NCBI GenBank assembly: GCA_026122225.1
Contig: JANEZZ010001909.1
Coordinates: 372,001 to 436,000 of the forward strand
DNA length: 64,000 nucleotides
Direction of reading: 5' to 3'
Source of the DNA: Heloderma charlesbogerti
Lineage: Eukaryota > Chordata > Lepidosauria > Squamata > Helodermatidae
This document shows, one piece after another, positions 14,084-27,300 of the stretch. Within the stretch, counting starts at the first letter, position 1; every line of letters begins with the position of its first letter. Made by a program: the position numbers and the translations under genes. Below the pieces are notes generated by a model. That model had not been told where the DNA came from. It was given only the letters and a program-made list of their open reading frames with translations, and did no database searches.

Positions 14084-14139
<56 letters not shown>

Positions 14140-17100
14140 TCTGATGCGGCCACTGTTTTTAACCTGGCCCATATAGCAAGGCCAGGGCCCTCCAGACCAG
14201 AGCACCTGCTGTTTTCTAATGCTCACCTTGATTTCGGCCTGCTTGATACCACGGGCACAATCCCAAACAGACAACATGTGTTCATTGGACTCATCTATCA
14301 CGCACAAGTATGCCCCCTCGTCCTGGAGGAAAAACAAGCAATCACGTCAGGTGCGAGCTAGGACTATCGGTATTCCACAAGCCAATGCAAGGGCCGAAAG
14401 AGCGATGGTGTAGAAACGGAGCCATGGTTTGCAGGGATGCAGCACAGGCACTTTTTGATCAGCAGGGATGCCAACATCGCCTGCCACCCTCCTCAGAATT
14501 CCCTCTTAGCTTAGCTGCAGTTATCACAGTAACAGGGGTGGGGGGAGATGGATTTTCCCAGCAACCGTATATTGATTCCCATATTGTGTAATGCAGTGTA
14601 TTCTGGGGTGGCTTGCTCATGATCAGGCAATTTAGCTTTACAAAAGCTGGTGGAGATGCAAGCTGCTCGAGCTGGTTGGTTGATATGGATCAACACAGCG
14701 GCCTGCATTTTTGGACTCTCCTTGGGGGTGTCGGGTATGGGTGCTGTCACGATGAGCACCTGCACTTCAAAACTTACCACTACCCCCTGTGAAAGAGTAA
14801 TGAACGGAGGCCCAAGTTTGCAGCTTGGGGTGTGCTAAGGCCTGGGGTGCTTTCAGGCCGAGGCTTTTATCAGGCAATCCCCCTGCCCCGTTCACAGAAT
14901 TTTACAGAAGGCCCAGATGTCATCACCTTCCACTTGTAAGCTTCCCGCGCTCTCCCATCGCTTCTCCCATCTTTTTTTCTTGCCACAAAAAATTGTTGAG
15001 GAGGAAAAGATGGAATAGCTGTGCAGTGCCTTTTGACTGGCAGCACAGGAGCCCTCTCTCTGGAAGCACGCCCTGTGCACGCATGCAGCAGCAGGAGTTG
15101 GTCGAATGGACTGCACAACTTAGGAGTGCAGGAGGCAGATCTGATTTCTGAATGGCGGTTCCACCGCAGAACTGAACGGCCGGGCAGAAGTATTTTAATA
15201 TATAACATAACATTAAAAAAAGATCCCCTGCCTTTAAAAAACTCCCTGCAAACAGAAAGCAGCACAGCAGGTCAAGAGAGCTGGAATAGAAACTTGCCCC
15301 CTCCGTTCATTATTCTGTCTGCAGGGAGGGGTGGGTTTCTCTAGTTCTGGTCACTGCATCCCAGAAAGAATAGGGTGCAGAAAAGGACGACCTATACCAT
15401 GAAGGTGCTGAAACACCTTTCCTGCAAGGGAAGGCTACAACGTTTGGAGCTTTTTAGTTTTGCGGGAGGAGATGACTAAGGGGGGATATAGTCAGTGGTG
15501 TCATGGAGGAAGGGATCGCAGGGATCGCAGGGACGCAGCCCTGGAACTTTTTCATTAGCAGGGACTCTGATGTCATCTGCCACCCCCCTCAGAATTCCCT
15601 GTTCCCTCTGAGCTTAGCTGCGATCCTCACTGTAGCTGTGAGGGGAATGAATTTTCCAAGCAACAGTATATTGTTCCATGTTGGAATGCAAAGTATTTGG
15701 GATGACTTGGTCTGGAATGGGCAATTAAGACCTATTCACTTTACCAAAGATGGGCTCCTGGTGGAGATGAAAACTCCTAGAACTGGTTTGTTGATATGGA
15801 TCATCACAGCTGCCTGTAATTTTTGGACTCCCCTTGGAGACTGTCACAATGAGCTCCTGCATTTCCAAATTTACCACTACACCACTGTGTGTGCGTGCGT
15901 GTGTGTGTGTGTGTGTGTAGTTCAATCCAGTCTGGACGTTGCCTTTGGGAACAGGGAGATATAATGAAGGAGCTTAGGGAAGGCTAATGGGTAACGTTGG
16001 GGCACTAAGGGAGTGTGCAAGGGGGATGTTTAAATGAGAAGTCCATGAGGGCTGAGTTGAGAGGGTGAAGCTTCCATAGAGTATCATATTTTGAAAACCT
16101 AAAATGTTTGTGTTTGAGTGAGTGAGTGAGTGAAAAAGGTTTTAACACCCCTGCATTTTTTTCTCAGATGCCCAATTGAAATACCACTGCCTTACTCTCA
16201 GCTGCACTGTTTTTGAATCCCAGTTGAAAGCTGTATATCTTACAAGGCTGGATAATCTTAGAAGGGGCCATGGCTGTGACTGTCACAAAGGGACCCTGCA
16301 CTTCTGAATTTGCCACTACACTACTGAACATAGTAGAAGTCTGTAACGTTTGCATGCAGTGGAGAAAGTCACAATACTAGAACCTGGAGCAATCCATTGA
16401 AGCTTAAAAGTAGGAGATTCAGGACAAATAAAAGGAAGTTCAGGTATCCCTATTACCTAAATTCTAGAAAAAGAGATGCCAGAGCTCATCACCACTCTGT
16501 GATTTGTTAATGCACTTTTCTTGAATTCCTGATCTGTTCAGGGTCTCTGCAATGGCTCCGAGGTGATGGAAATGTACTCTGTACACGCTCAGGGGCACTG
16601 TCATCCATTCTCCCTTCATATTTTCTAGGGTTAAGGCCAGCATCGAAAACTGGGACTGAGCCCTGCCACAAATGAAGCCCTGGAAGAATGGGGTAAATTG
16701 TTTCTCTCCCCCAAACTCCCTAGGCAGGTATGCAGGGAGACTGTAACACTCACAGCAGTGGAGAAGGCGAGGGAACCAACTCCTCTCTCAAAGCTGCCCA
16801 AACCAATTTGTTGCAAGGTGAGAAGGGTGGATGAGTCCCAAATGTGAACAAAAGGTTGCAAAGGCTGCAAGAAAGAGACAAAAACAAAGAGAAAGATCAG
16901 TGTTGCTAGGCATCAAAGATAAAGGGGTAAAGGTAAAAAACAGGTCAGTATGTAGAAAACACACTGCTGGTAGCAGGTAAGGAATTCAAATAGACTATCT
17001 AAAGAGTCACAGAATAAGTTATTTTTAAATGTTCTATTTAATAACATTTGCTGCTTCCCTGAATTACTTCACACTTGTGTGGCTGTTTGATTTACATGCA

Positions 17101-20100
17101 CACACACACACACACACTGGACATTATGGATGGAGAACATTTGTTATTTGCACCTCGCTGAGACACAATGGAGAATACTCACCGCCTTGAGTATTTTGTA
17201 TATAGGCTGGTTATAAACTGAACAAAGAATAATAATAAGATAATTATCTGTTTCCACCCTGCTGATCGGAGGAGACAGTGCATTCTCTGTACCAGCTATT
17301 CTCAACCTGTTAAGTTCCAGATGTTTTGGACTACAACTCCCAGAATTCCCAACCACTGGCCAGCTTGCTGGGGCTAATTTGAAGTCCAAAATTTCTGGAA
17401 GGCACTACGTTGGGTTCTCCTGCAAGCTTGGAGGCTATACGGACAGGCATAGCCTAGCATGCATGGGCTACATTGTCAGTAGCCAAATCAACTTAAAAAT
17501 TTGCCATTTGCCGGAGAGAAGAAAACCCTGTTTTTTTGGTAGAAGGACACATGATTGAACCCCATCTTAAACTTTAGTTAAGCTTGCCTCTGGACAAAAA
17601 AGTTTTAACCCCATAAATCTGGAGGGCCTCGGGACACTCCCAACACTGAGGGTTTACCTTGCCATCCTTGTCCACACCAGCCATCTGCCCAGAGGCAACG
17701 CGGACTCTGTCAGGGTGCACAGCTAGGCTGGAAGAAACACAGAATGGTTAAGAGGAAGGATCACCTGGTCCTGTCCCAGTCACCTAACCGGTGAATGTGC
17801 TTGCATGGCTGGCTAGGGAATGCTGGGAGCTCTAGGACTTTTTTCTGTCTAAGCATAGATAGGATTGCACTCTTAATCAGTCATAATTTAATTACACTAC
17901 AGGGTTGGGGATGACAGCACTCTGGTCAGTATTGGATCCCCCTCTTGTTGAGCGGGCCCAGGAAGGTGCTTCATTTCTGGTAGCCTTTCATGCAGAGAAT
18001 GCAAACATGGTTAGGTTACAAGGTCCCATCCCAGCATCAAAGGCCATTGGGATGTTTTAGTTGGTCCAAATAAAAGTAATAGCCCTACCGGGGACAGTGA
18101 CAAGGGGAGGCATGGTTGGGCACCAGCCAAGGGCCCACGCCTTAGCAGGGGCCCATCGACAACAGCCCCCTGGAGATGCTCCTCCTCTTCACCATGGCAG
18201 CCTGCTTGTTCACCTGCCTCTTGCTCTGGCCCAGACAACGGTGGCGGTGAGGAGGAGGAGCAGTAAATTCCACTGCCGACCTGCTCCCTGGCTCTCTGCC
18301 TCTTAAGCAAGCAAACGGTAGCCATGAGAAAGAGGCTGAGGAGAAAGAGCAGCTGGTAACAATGGCAGTGAGAAGGTAGAGTCACTGAGGGAGGGGGCCT
18401 GTTGAAGGTGCCTTAACCTCTAAAACCTGGAGCCCACACAGACCCCTACTGTGGCTTTGGGATTTTTTTCCCTAATGGACTGATATGGCTTCTTACAACA
18501 TTCATACGTTTTTTGCATCGTGTGTGTGTGTAAGTGGAGAGGGTATCTGTTCCTGTGCCTCTGTTTCATGTGTCTCGAGCGTGCGAATGCCGGTGCTGTC
18601 AATGTACATGTGGGTAATACATGAATTCTCCAGACTCCACGAACTCACCAACGCACGCAGTCGGTGTGCCGCAGGTAGTGGCGCTGCGTGCGTCGCTGCA
18701 CGTGATACAGCACCACCACGCAGGCGATGAAGTAGACCAGCTCTCCCGACGCCAACACGTAGAGGTTAGAGCGGCAGTCGCGGCCCCGGTAACCGTAGCT
18801 GGATCAGCTGTCAAGGAGCACAGAGCTGACCAAACGCACACCAGCAGGAGCAAGGGAGACAGACCTGCCAACTCTGTTGCACAGGGGAATAAAACCATTG
18901 CTCTATAACTGTATTAGTTGTACCCTGCTTTGGGATTATTTTATAATGAAAAGCAGATGACACATTTCATAAATAAATAAATGGATGAATAAGTGTTGGA
19001 CTTAAAACAGGAAGACCTGGGGTTCTAATCCCTGCTCAGCCACAAAACCTACTGGGCGACCTTGGTCCCATCTCTCAGCCTAACCTACCTCACAGGGTTG
19101 TTGTGAGGATAAAAGTGTGTGTGTGTGTGTGTGCGCGTGTGTGTGCGTGTGTGTGGGGGGATACTATGTAAATCGCCCAGAGCACCTTGCAGGAAGGGTG
19201 GGCAGAATATAAGAATAATATTATAAGGCTGCAAGGTTCAATAAACCCATTTTGGAGGGAAAACCCATTTTTATGCGGTTTGGGTGCGGGGGGAGGCAGT
19301 TTGAGTCTCTGAGAGCTGCTGCACTTTTTAAAGGAAGGGTGGGGAAGATGAGAGAGGGAGTGCAGCCCCCTTCCTCAGAGAAAGGATACACCCAGTCCAG
19401 CTGTAGCTTCTCGGTCGGCAGCTCCATGCGCAGTTCCTCATAGTTGGGGAAATGGGAAGGGATGTACATGGTGATGGGCCGGCCACGCAGGAACATCTTG
19501 GTGGACTGACCTTCTAAAGAGTTGGAGAAATGGGTGGGCATCAGTAGATGTGAGACACAAATGCCAACATCCCCCTTGCTCCAAGAGGGGCCATGTTTTG
19601 ACCATGCTGCCTCCAAACCTCCTGTCCCTGTATGTCTCCATCTTCCAACCAACCATCCATCTTCCATACAACAGGGGAGCAGAACTTCAGGTCCGGGGGC
19701 CAAATTTGCACTTCCCGGGGGCCACATTTGGCCCTCTGGGGTTCCCAGTTGGCCACACCCCCTTCTCATGCCTCCCTTTCCCCAACCATCATCATTATCT
19801 ATTTATTTGTATGCCTCTTTCCCACAAAATTGTGCCCAAAGCAGCTCACAATACAACAAATGAACAACAGTAAATATAATTTTCAAGATAAAGCAATAAA
19901 TATAACAGTATTTTTTAAAAAATACAACAGCAACAACTCTAAATAACCCTAATGTTGGCAGATCAATATATAGTAGAGATATCAGTACATACAATATCCA
20001 TGAAAACAGCAGAAATTAACTAATATAGCGACGCAGCACTAAACAGGACAGAGAATAAAGCAGAGTACAGACACAGTAAAATATATAAATAATTCTCCAT

Positions 20101-21341
20101 TCCATGAGGGTTCTCCACAATTTGCCTACAAGCACAGGTTGGCAGCCACACCTCTCACTTGTGGCAGCCTTTCTCCCAGCTCTCCCCTGCGTCTCCTGCA
20201 TCTGGTAGTTTCTCAGCTTCTGTGCAGTTTTGTCCATGCTAAAAGGCTGAAACGCCTCTCCTAAGGCTTACTTACCAGCAGTAAGACCTTTAAGCTCAAA
20301 TATGATGGTATTTTGGCCCCACCCTTTTTGCCTTTGGCCCCACCTACCACTCGAATGCCCCCACCCCTACGAGAGGCTCTCCAACATGGAATTTGGTCCT
20401 CAGGCTGAAAGCAGTTCAACACTCCTGATATACAAGGCTCATAAAATAATCTGCACGTCTGCAGGGATGGAGTTTCCGTGCCCTCACCCCTTTGCCTCCA
20501 AAAGACCAAGTGTACCCTCTTTCAGGACCTGTTTGTGCAATCAACAGAATTAAGCAGTCAAACTTTTCCTGGACTGTACCACTTCATAGGCTGCTATATA
20601 TTTGCATGGGGCACATGAATTCAGGCAGGGAGTGAGGGGTTGCAACAACTAAATGCACCCGCACTGAACGGAACAAATAATAATACCTGAACGTCGAAAA
20701 ATAGCATGTTAGAAGGACAGTACTCCCATTTGAAGAGCCTCACCTAGGTTATAATTCCCACGTCGACTGCTCCACAGCCCTGCAGAGAGGGAGAGAAGCG
20801 TTACGCGGAAAGTAGGAAGCCTAAAGCTATGGTAGCTGAGGCCATCTTCACCTGCAGAATCACACCTAGGGCTGCTGTGCAAAAACTCTTGTTCCAAATC
20901 TATTGGATGCCACAATGTCTCTTCATTAAGAGTTTGTCTAAATCAGCTAATTGCTGTGTAGTACCCCTAATGCTGGCAATGCCCAATAGTTGCCTCTTTG
21001 GGGATGAGGTTATTATATGGATAAACCTTGTACTGAAAAATTCTTTAATATTTACTGATATACATGTTCTTTTAAATTATGTACCTGCTTCCTGAAAGTC
21101 AACGCACAGTCAGCGTAAATGGATTCTCTGCGTCCTTTTGACATATATAAGACTGATATTACAACGTTGGAAGGATAAATCGTCACTTCCAATAATGCAG
21201 TGGCTTGAGGACTTAATAACACTTTCAACATTTGAACGGGTTGTATATAGGCATCACTTGCGAATGGACATATATATGGATATTTGGTGTGCCTTTGTTG
21301 AAGTATATGTATAATCTCTTTTATTTTTTAGAAAGCTGTAT

Positions 21342-21376
<35 letters not shown>

Positions 21377-24300
21377 TGCATCTGTGTGTGTGTGTGTGTA
21401 TACACAAATGTATACATATACATTTCACATGTATTTACTGAAATTGATTCATTCAGTCATGTCAACATTTTTTTCTGGTTTTGTTTTGCTTTGCTCTGTT
21501 GAAATTTACAATTTAAAACATTAATTAAAAAAAACACCAACGCCTAGGGCTGCTGGAGCTCTGGCTAGCATTACCCATCCTCTCCCGCCAACCCCAATGT
21601 ACCTGCAAAGGTGCCGTTTTTCTCACTTGGCAGGTGGCTCTCTGAGCAGGGAACAGAGGACAGCCTACAGCCCCCCCCCCATATACCTTGGAAGGGAACC
21701 TGCCAAGTGATTGCGTGCTGCTGTTGACCTGGCCACAGCCACTACCTGAGCGATTTGTGATCCTGCTCTATACCCCAGAACAGTCCCGATGCCTCCTTCA
21801 CTGTCACAGCCTTCTAGAGCTCACCTGGACTGAGGGAGGGATCCTTGTTTCGGCTGCAAGGAGAAAACAGAGTATTAAGGTGGCCCACCAGGGTGTAAGT
21901 GTTGTAGGTAGCTTACAGGGAGTGGTAAAGCACAACTTTGGGAAAAGACAGTGCTTCTGAGCATGCACAGAGTGTTCCCCCATCCCAGCAGAGCAAACAC
22001 AACTAAATCACACAATCTCCCTATAGACAAACAGGGATGGTGCACTGTGTGTATGCATGTGTGTGTGCTGTAGGTCACTTATAGGGAGCAGTCAGCTTCC
22101 ACCCAGCTCTCCTTTAGATGCCCCTACCACCTAAGGTAAGGTAGGTGACGACCAGAGAGAGAGAGCATGACCTTCTCAGTGGTGGCACTATATTTGTTGA
22201 ATTCCCTCCCAAAAGAGGTTCTCTTGGCACCAATGTTGTTAGCTTTTCAACACCAGGCAAAAACATTTTTAATCTCCCAGGATTTTTCATGTATTCATTC
22301 ATTCTCTCCCTCCCTCCCCTGTTTGTTTATTTGTGTACTTTATCTTGCTTTTTGTAAACTGCTCTGGAAATGCCGAATACATAAGTTGGGGCCCCCAACC
22401 TTTTTAGGTGGGCAGGGATGCTTTGAATTTTGAGAACATGTCATGGATGCTCTCACAAAATGGCTGCCATGGGAGGACCTGCCCATTCATAAAGTGGCTA
22501 CCGTGATGGGCATGGCCAGTCACAAAACACTCATCTCGCAGAAGGCAAATTGCTGAGACTAAAAGAAAAGTCACTTGCCCAAGAACTTAATACAAGGCAG
22601 AGGTCGCTTCTGAGCTTGAAAACACAAAAGCAATCTTTGGAACCCAAATAAAGATGGTGCTGGAGAGCAGCCCTTCACTTTGCAGTATGCCAGATTCCCA
22701 ATTCAAAAATAATAATAATTTTTTGAAATCTTAAGAAATAAGATAAAAATCAGGAGGGGCAGGAAGCCATGGTCACCATGTTGAGACCCCAGACATAAAC
22801 AAAGAAGAGCTCAACTTTGGGATAACACAGAGTTTCTGAGCATGTGCATATTGCCTCCCCCCCGCCCCCCCACCCTCACAGCACACACTACAGGGCAACA
22901 CAGCCAAATCCCACACAACTACCTACAGCAGAACAACTGGGGTGATGCAGTGTGTGTGAGTGTGTGCGTGTGTGTCTCACTTCTCAAGGCTACTGGAGCG
23001 GTTCAAGAGGTTTGCTGAGGATGCCGCTTTCTTGGAGAGTTGCTGCTTGGTTCGGGAGGGTTTGTCAGAGGAGCTGTTTCTCCGCAGTCTGGAAAGAAAA
23101 GGGGGGATTGGGGTAATAGGGAAGACGTTTCACAATAATGTTGTGGATTTCCAAAGTGAGAAGATGACTTTTTCTCTAGGTTTTTGTGTCTGTGTGGCTT
23201 AGTGGATGAAGATGTTTCTTTAACACAAACACTGACAGCTGGAAGATGCTTGCTTCAGTGAGCAATGCTAGCCTTTGATGGCTGGTGGCTACCAGCTATT
23301 TGAAACACCCCACTTACTTGGGTGGGGGATGAGTTAGAATCGAGAGCCTGTGAGGTCTTAGTGGTTAGACCCAGATTCAAATCTTGGCATGGCCAGGAAG
23401 CTCACTGGGTTAGCTTGGCCCAGTCACATTCGCTAGCCTGCCTCACAGGGTTGTTGCTGAGAATAAAATGGGTGGGTGAAGGATGATATATGCTGCCCTG
23501 AGCTTCTCAGAGCAGGAATGATGACTTTCTTTCAGCTCGAGGGCCAAATTCCATTTCAGAGAAGCTCTTGGGGGCTGCATTCCAGTGGTGGGCAGGGCCA
23601 GAGGCAAAAGGGGAGGAGCCAAAATACCAGCATATTTTAGCTTAAAGCCTTAGGAGAGGCAACTCAAAATTTTAGAATCGGGAAACAATGCACAGAAACC
23701 TGGAAACCACCGAAAAATTGGTGGTTGGGAGAAAAGAGGTGGAGCTAGGGGAAGGGGACATGGCCATCTGGGGAAACCTGGAAGGCTGCACTGGGACGGA
23801 TATGGCCTGCAGGGCTGAGGTTCAACACCCCTAACTTAGAGGAAGGGCAGGATAAGAAAGTAAGAAATCAATAAAAGGAGACGGAGGTCTGGATTTTGGT
23901 AGCTAGAAAGAAGCCCCGGGGTGTTTCAAGGTCATGCCTTTGGCTTTTGAGGGAACCAATGTTACTTTGCAGACTAGAACTGTCTGTCCAGGTGCTTTCC
24001 TGCACCATGTGTATATTTTGTAAATAAAACAGATGGCACAAAACACCATTACAGCTCCAGTGGTTGCTCTCTCTGCTCACAAGCCCTGTACAAAAACTGC
24101 TTCTGTGTGCAAAATTAGAGTAGGGGAAGGGAGTTAATTCACTTTTTAAAAAACATTAGGCCCCCCACTCCAGATTTAAAAGCTTCCAGATTGAGGAGGA
24201 CCACAGGGCTGGCTCTACCCTTAGGCAGAGTGAGGTGACCGCCTCAGGCAGCTGATTTTGAGAGTCGTGGAAGGGCAGCAAATTGTTGATTATTTAATTT

Positions 24301-27300
24301 ATCGTGATGATTGTATTTTTACTGGTAGGGAAGAGGAGAAGCATTTGTGGGACTTTGTGCTTCAGATGCCAATACAACTTGAGCAACGTTGTGCACGAGG
24401 CAGCTTGACTTGGGGAGCAGGGAGGATGGATGCCTTTTGCTGCTTTTCCTCAGGCAACAAAATGTCTTGGGTTAGCCCTGGCATAGCTCAGTGGTAGAGC
24501 CGATGTTCTGCATGCAAAAGGTCCCAGAGCAACATCCCTGCCATTTCCAGGTAGGACCGGGAAAGAAAGACACCCCACCATCACCGGTCTGAAATCCAAG
24601 ACTACAACTCCCACCAATCCTAGCCTGCCTGAGGATAATGGGAGTTGTAGTCAAACACATCTGGAGGGCACCGGGTTGGGAAGGCTTCTGTGGAGGCGAT
24701 ACTGAGCTAACCGGACCAGTGGTATTACCCAGGATTAGGCCACGCAATGCCCTCCAGATGTTTCAAATGACAACTCCCATAATCCCTGACCCTTGGCCAT
24801 GCTGGCTAGGGCTTATGGGAGTTGTAGTTCAGAAAACCTTTGCACAAGAGGCCAATATATATGTGCACATGATGGGGATGCATTCCACAGACCCCCCTGG
24901 AACCTTGTGCCTGCAATGTTGGAAGAAGTACGTCTCTTCGCTACGGATATGTTTTTGCACCTGTGAACACTGGCTCATTTATTCTTCCCCAGGGGTGCAT
25001 TAGGCTGGGGTGACCGAGAGGCCTCCGTCCTCCAAGGAGGCGAAGCAGGCAGCAGCTGGGCCCTTTCCTCCGAGGGGGGCTCTTCCCAGTACTCAGAAGC
25101 AGCTTCTGGCCTTGCGGTGTGAGTGCTACGCAATGCCCACAGCTGCAAATAGAGACTGGTTTATACTAAACCTTCAATTCAGCCAGGGAAGGGCGGGGCA
25201 TGCAGAGCACGCAGGGAAGCAGCTCGGGATGTAGCCGGGAAGGGAGGGGAGCACAGAACAACGAATGGCCTGGGGCAACCTTTCCCAACCTGGTGTCCTC
25301 CAGATGAGTTGGACTGCAACTCCCATCATTCCCAGCCAGCATGGCCATTGGCTGAGCATGCTGGGAGGTGCAGTCCAATGCATCTGGAGGGTGCCAGGTT
25401 GAGGAAGGCTGCTATAAGGCAAGTTCATCCATTCATCCAAGCCCAGCTGACAGCCTACTTAATGTTTTCCTCTTCCCTCCTCATCCCTTTTTCCTTGTGT
25501 GTTGTGTCTTTTTTAGATTGTAAGCCCGCAGGCAGGGACTGGCTTCTTTTACGCATTGTGTGTAAACTGTTCCGGTAGCCTTTTGAGCTGAGGAGTGGGA
25601 TAAAAAATACTTTCCATAAATACAGCACTAAATGATGAGCTAGGTTAATCAATATTTGATTAATCAAGGGCTGTGCTGGTTGGCTGGAAATTACAGGACT
25701 TGCGGTCCAACGCATCTGGAGGGCACCAGGTTGGGCAAGGCTGGTTTGGGTGGGGGGGTTGCTTTGCACGGACCTCACCAGATCCCAGATCCCCTTGCAG
25801 TTCTGGGAGGAAAGAATCCCGAGGTCTCACTTCCCACCGACATCCTGCTGTTCTTCATGAGACTGAACACACAATATGCGACAGCACCAAGGGGCCTTTG
25901 CTGCTGGCCTCCTTGCTCCCACCCTCAGGCAGAACACCCAGGAGACCTTGCTCCACTTCCAGCCCCCTCCAGCCCTGTCCCAGATAAAGGTGTAGGACTT
26001 CCCCGGTCCCAAGCTATCTTGGCACATAGCCATCCATTACACTAGCACTGGTTTTGAACCGGATGGTAGCCGGCGGGCTTCCACAAGCAAGCCATGCCCT
26101 GACCCTAAGTGGGGTGTGTGCCAGAGGCGCCATTTTCCCTTGTTGTTTGCTGTCTCCTCCTTTAGAGTAGGAGAAAAAACAGAATTCCCAGCAGATGCAA
26201 AGGAGGACCAAGGGCAGTTGCGTCTCTGAAGGTCAGGTGGCACAGTCAGCCGGTGCTGTGGCTTTTCCAGCCCTTGCATGGCAAGCAGCACCTGCTCAAA
26301 TGCCTCCTCCTACTCCACTGTCGAAGGTGCAGGAGCCCCCCGGTATCCTCCTTTGCATCTGGTCACCCTGCAAAGAAAAAGGAGAATGATGGACCAATGC
26401 AGAAAACCACTGAAACCGTGCCTGGGTTGCAAGCTGGGCCTGGACGTTGAAGATTATGGCATTCATTGTTCAGATATAAAGCCACAGTTTGCAGCCCTCG
26501 GGCTGAAAGAGGTTCTGCACCCCTGCTCTACAAGAACCCATTGTGCTCAGACGTGCCTTCTCCTCTCCCCTTTCTCCCCTTGCCCACTCCAGGGAGTAAT
26601 TTCCTCTTTTAATGCTAACCACAGTTTGCTGTTACATCTGAACCGGGTGCTGACAGGAAACTATGGTTTGCACCAGAGAGAAAGCCATTCATTGACCTGA
26701 AGTGTGTAAGGGTAGGAGGAGGGAGCACAAGGCCCGTTCATATAACACTAAACCACAGTTGGTGTTGTCTGTGAACAGGCCCAGCTACACAAGGCCTCAT
26801 TTCCCACCCAGAGCCAGGCAGAGGAACCAAGACTCCTGGCTCACTGATCCAACCTGCTAAACCTCATCCACCTCTGCCCCGAACCTGACTTAGGCATAGA
26901 GTTAGCCATTCCAGTAGACAGTACAGGGGGAGATGAGAGTGAAGCAGGGTCATCCATCAGCCCTTCTGAAAGACCACTTGGTTTTTCCCCTGTTCCCTCT
27001 CCATCCCTTTTTTCTTATGTGCCGTTTCTTTTTAGATTGTAAACCTGTGGACAAGGACTGCCTTGTTTTCCTGATTGCACGTCAGATGCTCCAGGAGTCT
27101 TTTTGACTGAGGACTGGGATAAAAATACTTCAAATAAATAATAAAATATATTAAACTTGGCCCGACCCCGAGCTCCCAGGTCCCTCATTTTAGTCAACCA
27201 CTCTTCACTCACAGCTCTTTCTTGCTGGTCATCAGACTCTGAACTGCTGGGACAGGGGAGGCGGCGGCACTGCTGCTGCTGCTCCCTTCCGACAGAGGCT

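Noticed and set aside
14084..14139. Regular repeat as a CRISPR-like array
   Set aside because: Pure tetranucleotide microsatellite with no spacers; the genome is vertebrate.
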